64,000 nucleotides of DNA from Flavihumibacter sp. ZG627 (GTDB lineage Bacteria; Bacteroidota; Bacteroidia; Chitinophagales; Chitinophagaceae), in the NCBI RefSeq assembly GCF_000814325.1, contig NZ_JPHF01000002.1:372001-436000 (forward strand). The letters run 5' to 3'. Position 1 is the stretch's first letter. Each line of letters opens with the position of its first letter. Under the pieces are notes generated by a model that saw only the letters and a program-made list of their open reading frames with translations, was not told where the DNA came from and did not search any database. Of the stretch, positions 59,655 through 64,000 are shown piece by piece. The translations under genes and the position numbers were made by a program.

Positions 59655-60605
59655 ATGATAAATGGCCAACCTCTTATATCTATTTGTATTCCGGCCTATA
59701 AGCGTATAGATTATCTCCAACGTTTAATTTCCAGCATTGAAACACAAACCTTCCGTGATTTTGAGGTTGTGATCACCGATGATAGTCCCGATTCCTCCGT
59801 GGGGGATTTTTGCCGCAATATCAGTTCAGTATTGAATCTTCGCTATTTCAAAAATGAAAAAGCCCTCGGCACCCCGGAAAACTGGAATGAAGGTATCCGC
59901 CAGGCAAGGGGTAAGTGGATCAAAATTATGCATGATGATGATTGGTTCACGGATGAAAATTCTCTCGAAACCTTTTACCAGGCAACGCTGAATGATCCCG
60001 ATTGCCCTTTTTTCTTTTCAGCTTTTCGAAATGTGGATGAGGAAAGCGGACGGAGGGAGGTGGTTCAATGTAATGCCCTTGACCTGGCCATGTTACGATT
60101 AAGCCCATTGCATCTTTTCAAAAAAGTTTATGTGGGTAATCCCAGTTGTACACTGATCAGGCGAGACATAGGCCTGTTGTATAATAGCAGATTTAAATAT
60201 GTGGTGGACTTTGAATACTATATAAGATGCATTCAAAAAGAAGGAAAGTGGAAGTACATTGATAATGTTTTGTTGCAGATCGGATTCAATGCCGAGCAGG
60301 TAACCAAGTACACATTCCTGGTGAAAGAAGTTCAGATTCCGGAGAATCATTTGCTGCTGCAGACTATGGGTGCATCCATACTCCGCAACTACTTCGTTTT
60401 TGATTATTACTGGCGATTGTATCGCAACCTTGGAATTCGTAAACCAGCTGAGATCTCTGCACTTTATGAAGGGCCAGTTCATCATATAGTTAAAACAATG
60501 CTGGAGGTGCAGTCGTCTTTATCCACATCAGTTCTTAAAAAAGGATTAGTCTCTAAGCTGTTGATGACGGCCACCTATATCCGGAGCCTGCTTATCAAAC
60601 TATGA
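59655..60605 (+). CDS. Glycosyltransferase family 2
   Basis: 316 residues. The GT-A domain opens PLISICIPAYKRIDYLQRLI and FEVVITDDSPDSSVGDF, with ALGTPENWNEGIRQARGKWI and the metal motif KIMHDDDWFTDENSLE. Later CTLIRRDIGLLYNSRFKYVV and DFEYYIRCIQKEGKWKYIDN fit acceptor-side motifs. It is the only glycosyltransferase of this cluster on the plus strand, standing between divergent and convergent neighbours. Cytoplasmic, no signal or membrane segment seen. Substrates unknown. Confidence 0.9.
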   Translation: MINGQPLISICIPAYKRIDYLQRLISSIETQTFRDFEVVITDDSPDSSVGDFCRNISSVLNLRYFKNEKALGTPENWNEGIRQARGKWIKIMHDDDWFTDENSLETFYQATLNDPDCPFFFSAFRNVDEESGRREVVQCNALDLAMLRLSPLHLFKKVYVGNPSCTLIRRDIGLLYNSRFKYVVDFEYYIRCIQKEGKWKYIDNVLLQIGFNAEQVTKYTFLVKEVQIPENHLLLQTMGASILRNYFVFDYYWRLYRNLGIRKPAEISALYEGPVHHIVKTMLEVQSSLSTSVLKKGLVSKLLMTATYIRSLLIKL

Positions 60606-60609
60606 GGCC

Positions 60610-61395
60610 TTAAATATTTTCCAGTTTAAGTTTTGTCTTAATATTATAGAGGAACTTTCCCGCCGGACTCTTAAGCAGGTAATACAGCATTTTCAAACGA
60701 AGCTGCCATATTTCGAGTAGCGTACTGTTACCGAAATATTTCTGATACACCTGTTTCATCTGGCGGAGTGCGTCAAGATAACTCGATTGGCTGACCCCAT
60801 GCGGAGCAAAGATCACCAGTTCTTTTTCCAGGAAAAGAAATGGTTCCCTGGCAATCCTGCAGACAAAATCATAGTCCATGGCGATCCTGATTGAAGTGTC
60901 ATAGAGTCCATACTTTTCATGCAATGATCTTTTCACGAACATGGTCTGGTGCCAGACAGATCGCATACCCCTGTAAAGCTTTTCTTTATCAAAAGGTTTG
61001 CCTAAAACAACCTGTTTTCCACCCCGCGTAGTAAGGCATTTGCCATGAAGCCAGGTAATGCCGTTATTGTCTGTAAAGGCTTTTGCCACTGTTTCCAAAA
61101 CAGTAGCATCTCTTAAGCGGTCGCCAGAATTGAGCATGTTGACGATCGTTCCTGTTGCACGGATAATGCCCTTATTAAAAGCGTCAGAAATGCCCTTGTC
61201 TGGTTCGGATATCCATTTACGATAGAGTGGGTGTTGAGTGCCCACCAACCAATCCCTGATCTCTGAATTAGTTGAGCCATCAATGATCCAGTGTTCCCAG
61301 GGAGGGGACTGCTGTTCATCGATCGAAGAGCAGGTTTCCTTCAATTCGGTAAGATTGTTGAAGCAGATAGTTATGACGGAAATACTGAGTTCCAT
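60610..61395 (-). CDS. Glycosyltransferase family 2 (WcaA/PssE-like group)
   Basis: 261 residues, starting LSISVITICFNNLTELKETC. The typical motifs are EHWIIDGSTNSEIRDWLVGT, WISEPDKGISDAFNKGIIRA and the metal region TIVNMLNSGDRLRD. The last has S-G-D where many family members have S-D-D or N-A-D-D, a variant also seen in related enzymes. HQTMFVKRSLHEKYGLYDTS and IAMDYDFVCRIAREP follow. 3 bp separate its start from the glycosyltransferase at 61399, so they form one operon with the YfhO-like gene. Sugar and acceptor unknown. Confidence 0.9.
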   Translation of the reverse strand: MELSISVITICFNNLTELKETCSSIDEQQSPPWEHWIIDGSTNSEIRDWLVGTQHPLYRKWISEPDKGISDAFNKGIIRATGTIVNMLNSGDRLRDATVLETVAKAFTDNNGITWLHGKCLTTRGGKQVVLGKPFDKEKLYRGMRSVWHQTMFVKRSLHEKYGLYDTSIRIAMDYDFVCRIAREPFLFLEKELVIFAPHGVSQSSYLDALRQMKQVYQKYFGNSTLLEIWQLRLKMLYYLLKSPAGKFLYNIKTKLKLENI

Positions 61396-61398
61396 GTT

Positions 61399-62325
61399 TT
61401 AAAATTTCTGCGTCAATCCCTTCAGTGCGTCGATCCTGAACTTTATAACAGGCCAGGTTTTTTTAGGTTTCCCTTTTAAAGCATAACCTATTCCCAAGAT
61501 AATTGCAGCACCCAGCTTGAAAATAAATTCAACTACTTTACTGTAATAGGCTGATGCCCCGATTTTCTTAACCCTTACTCTTTCACCGCGGCCTTGTCCT
61601 GAGGCAACCCTGTATAGGTATTCACTGGTCAATTTTTTCACTTCAACCACATGATGAACTTTCACTTCAGGATCATAAAATATCCTGAATCCAAGTGCCT
61701 TCAGTCGGAAGAAAAAATCCTTCCCTTCACCACCAATCCTGAGCTTACCTACCACGCCGGGAAGATTGGTGTCAAAACCGTTGATCGCAAAGAATGCTTC
61801 CCGCGTAACCGTCATATTTGGTTCAAAGGGGTAGCGATTTTTACTGAATTCTGTAACCTCATCGCTGTAGTCAAAATTAGCTACCAGTGAGGAAACATAG
61901 TAAGACATCCATTCGGGTTCAGCGGGAATATATTTAGGGATGATGGGGCCGCCTAATCCACTTGCTTCAGGATGTACAGTAAAAAAGCGGCGAATCTTTT
62001 CCAGGAAATCAGGGAAGGCAAGAGCATCGTCATCAATGAAGGTAAACAAATCACCTTTTGCAGCGTGGGCACCTGCATTCCGTGAATAGGAAGAACCCTG
62101 GCTGGTTTCCTTAAGGAAGATGATATTAGCATCTCCATGACTGGCAATATAATTCCGACATAGCTCTTCGGTATTATCAGTGCTGTTATTGTCAACCACA
62201 ATGATCTCATAACCATTTTTATCAACGGTCTGGTTGTAGAGGCTGTCAATGGCATTGACAATATAATCGGCCCGGTTATAGGAACTGATGATAACTGAGA
62301 TCATGGCAGCTGTTTGCGTTTCCAT
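61399..62325 (-). CDS. Glycosyltransferase family 2
   Basis: 308 residues. AMISVIISSYNRADYIVNAI and YEIIVVDNNSTDNTEELCRN give the nucleotide-binding part. SRNAGAHAAKGDLFTFIDDD holds the D-x-D motif. GPIIPKYIPAEPEWMSYYV and AFFAINGFDTNLPGVVGKLR then GGEGKDFFFRLKALGFRIFY belong to the acceptor half with the catalytic E-D-x-like GEGKD. A C-terminal hydrophobic stretch (FIFKLGAAIILGIGYALKG) may attach to the membrane. Its 5' end overlaps the YfhO-like gene by 25 bp, so translation may be coupled. Confidence 0.92.
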   Translation of the reverse strand: METQTAAMISVIISSYNRADYIVNAIDSLYNQTVDKNGYEIIVVDNNSTDNTEELCRNYIASHGDANIIFLKETSQGSSYSRNAGAHAAKGDLFTFIDDDALAFPDFLEKIRRFFTVHPEASGLGGPIIPKYIPAEPEWMSYYVSSLVANFDYSDEVTEFSKNRYPFEPNMTVTREAFFAINGFDTNLPGVVGKLRIGGEGKDFFFRLKALGFRIFYDPEVKVHHVVEVKKLTSEYLYRVASGQGRGERVRVKKIGASAYYSKVVEFIFKLGAAIILGIGYALKGKPKKTWPVIKFRIDALKGLTQKF

Positions 62326-64000
62326 GCCAGGAAGGCCGTCAGTGCAAGTAAAAGATAGACGAGGCTGGCACTGATTGTTGAGATCGTTTTACTCGTCTGC
62401 ACAGCTTTCGGTTCAAAACGGAATTCCAGTTCATGATTGCCCGCGGGAACTTTCATTCCGCGAAGCACATAATTTGCTTTAACGTGGGGAACCAACTTGC
62501 CATCGAGGTATGCATTCCATCCTTTATCATAAAATATTTCACTGAATACGGCAAACTGATCTGTAGCGGCAGATGTTTTGTAAATCACCTTATCATTGAG
62601 ATTTTCCACCCATTGGATAGTTGATGCTGAATCATATTGAGGCTGTGCGCCAACTGACTGCTGGTATTTTTCCTGAACGATGGCCACTTCACGAAGCATT
62701 GCACTATCAAGGGCTTTCATCTCGGCGTTGCCATCCTTCACAAAACGAACTTCCCTTACAAACCAGGCAGGGCCAAAAGCTTCGGGATTTGATTGTGCAA
62801 CCGCCTTTCCATCGGCGGGATTCTGCATGATGAAATATCTCGTATTCAACATATTGAACACCTGCATATTCCCCTTGCTGAGCTGTTGCTGGATGAGGTC
62901 ATTATAGAGACCCAGTTTAGCCGGACTGTATCCTCCAACTGAATTATGAAAATAGGAAGCCCTCGAACTTTCGAAAGGATTTGCATTGGTCGATTGGTCG
63001 AACACCCTGAAGGGGAGGCGGGTATCAGCTTTTATGGCCAGATCGGCTGCATTTGGTTGAAGCGTTGCCTCAAATTCTTCCGGCTCCACAAAATTCCGGT
63101 GGCTAAGGTAACGGGTACCCACACCGATAAGGTCAAATGTACTTGCGGCCAGTAATCCCAACAATAAAACAACCTGGTTTACTTGTGATTTGCGGTAAAA
63201 ATAAAGTAAGCCTCCTGCCAGTAAGATTAAAATAGTAGAACGTAACAGGTCGCCACCAAATAGGGATTTTCGATCATCGCGGAGGGCTGAAACAACAGAC
63301 TGCCCAAAGTCTGCGGCCTGTTGTTGTATTTCTGGAGTTTGCTGGCCCTGCATCATCATGCTCGATAATTGTTGTTTGAGGGCGGCATCACCTGCACCAC
63401 TATAATCAGCCATGAAATAGAAGGCAGTCAAGAGAAGTATAACCGCGCCGGTAATCATGGCCGTTAGTCTGAATTTTTTTTCGTCTTCTGCTGATTTATG
63501 ATCACTGTTCATGAACTGCTCCAATCCCAATGCGGCCAGTAATGGAAAGGTGAGTTGCGGTATGATCATGGCCATGGAAGGGGCCCTGAATTTATTGTAG
63601 AAAGGCAGGTAATCAAAAAGGAAATAATTGATGGAGGAAAAATTCTTACCCCAGGCAAGTATGATCCCAACAATTGTAGCGGCGAGGATCCACCATTTAT
63701 GCCATGATCTTACATAAACCATTCCCAGGATAAAGAGGAAGCAGATAATGGCGCCTAAATATACCGGACCCGATGTTCCGGGCTGTGCACCCCAATAGGC
63801 TGGAAGCTGCTTTACAAAAGAATCAGCCTGTTCGCCCTGCATGCCTGTTTTTTCAGCAAGCACTTCTGCTGTTCTTGTATTTTCTCCAAATTCAGATACG
63901 GCTTCACCATTTACTACATTTCCTGAACTACCACCATATATAGAAGGTACTATGAATGTGAGGGTTTCGCTGATACCGTAGCTCCATCCAAATGCATAGT
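62301..64000 (-). CDS. YfhO-like integral membrane protein, 5'-truncated by the window end
   Basis: The frame stays open to the window edge on the minus strand: upstream of the first Met at 63863 it reads YAFGWSYGISETLTFIVPSI and YGGSSGNVV, which is the YfhO family luminal segment. At least 566 residues are visible. Multiple hydrophobic segments follow (GAIICFLFILGMVYVRSW, WWILAATIVGIILAWGKNF, LTAMITGAVILLLTAFYFMA). The C-terminal extracellular part has AFGPAWFVREVRFVKDGNAE and EIFYDKGWNAYLDGKLVPHV, then a last membrane helix. YfhO proteins belong to the GT-C group; B. subtilis YfhO is tied to glycosylation of lipoteichoic acid. The start lies outside. Confidence 0.9.
   Translation of the reverse strand, partial: YAFGWSYGISETLTFIVPSIYGGSSGNVVNGEAVSEFGENTRTAEVLAEKTGMQGEQADSFVKQLPAYWGAQPGTSGPVYLGAIICFLFILGMVYVRSWHKWWILAATIVGIILAWGKNFSSINYFLFDYLPFYNKFRAPSMAMIIPQLTFPLLAALGLEQFMNSDHKSAEDEKKFRLTAMITGAVILLLTAFYFMADYSGAGDAALKQQLSSMMMQGQQTPEIQQQAADFGQSVVSALRDDRKSLFGGDLLRSTILILLAGGLLYFYRKSQVNQVVLLLGLLAASTFDLIGVGTRYLSHRNFVEPEEFEATLQPNAADLAIKADTRLPFRVFDQSTNANPFESSRASYFHNSVGGYSPAKLGLYNDLIQQQLSKGNMQVFNMLNTRYFIMQNPADGKAVAQSNPEAFGPAWFVREVRFVKDGNAEMKALDSAMLREVAIVQEKYQQSVGAQPQYDSASTIQWVENLNDKVIYKTSAATDQFAVFSEIFYDKGWNAYLDGKLVPHVKANYVLRGMKVPAGNHELEFRFEPKAVQTSKTISTISASLVYLLLALTAFLAWKRKQLP

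Noticed and set aside
59598-59720. Extension of the rhamnosyltransferase-like frame to 59720
   Set aside because: The extension overlaps the start of the divergent glycosyltransferase and the conserved N-terminus begins at ATG 59597.

Overview
The window looks like chromosomal DNA from a Bacteroidota bacterium, most likely a member of the Chitinophagaceae or a near relative. This is inferred from several signs. One protein carries a type IX secretion (type B, gliding-motility-like) C-terminal domain. Exported proteins have typical Bacteroidota Sec and lipoprotein signals. Promoter-like TAnnTTTG boxes recur upstream of genes. There is a NagB/PIG-L fusion, LytS/LytTR two-component genes and a futalosine-route menaquinone gene (mqnA). 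No rRNA, CRISPR array or prophage was seen. One tRNA (Arg, anticodon ACG) is present.

Layout. (1) 1-9.6 kb is a loose accessory region: three cupin proteins (one cut by the window edge), two paralogous AraC regulators, two alpha/beta hydrolases, PhzF, SnoaL, a small ferredoxin-like-fold protein and DUF5694, with several gene remnants between them (FMN reductase tail, DUF1569 tail, class III cyclase head). (2) 9.7-12.8 kb holds a LytTR response regulator with two tandem duplicated LytS-type histidine kinases. (3) 13-17.5 kb has a vanadium-haloperoxidase-like lipoprotein, an IS3 transposase remnant with a striking 13-bp inverted repeat, an orphan coding fragment, one intact and one broken LytTR protein, and a HigB toxin / Xre-ImmA antitoxin pair whose antitoxin is frameshifted. 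(4) 17.7-21.7 kb is a sugar-acid unit: a double DUF1080 protein, mannonate dehydratase and glucuronate isomerase.

(5) 21.7-28 kb reads as an electrophile/quinone stress locus. A divergent TetR regulator with a candidate operator faces carbonic anhydrase, an OsmC-[4Fe-4S] fusion, YceI, an AraC regulator, two MhqO-like ring-cleaving dioxygenases and an MhqD-like esterase. It is followed convergently by a CopB-type metal ATPase translated with DUF2911. (6) 30.9-32.4 kb has two small exported proteins and tRNA-Arg with a good Bacteroidota promoter and a shared bidirectional terminator. (7) 32.5-40.6 kb is an amino-sugar and glycoprotein breakdown region: NagB-PIG-L, GH20 hexosaminidase, CocE/NonD hydrolase, glycosylasparaginase and CutC.

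(8) 40.8-53.6 kb is core metabolism: pyruvate kinase, phosphofructokinase, prolyl oligopeptidase, an RmlD-like reductase, CtlX and arginine-deiminase-like enzymes, a universal stress protein, release factor 3, PurB and MqnA. (9) 53.6-64 kb is a surface-polysaccharide locus: flippase, type B T9SS cargo protein with a LamG domain, FkbM methyltransferase, four family-2 glycosyltransferases and a YfhO-like membrane protein cut by the window end. All functions are inferred from reading motifs and family knowledge; no database search was run. Starts were moved downstream of the longest possible frame where a signal peptide, a conserved N-terminus or a neighbouring gene argued for it.
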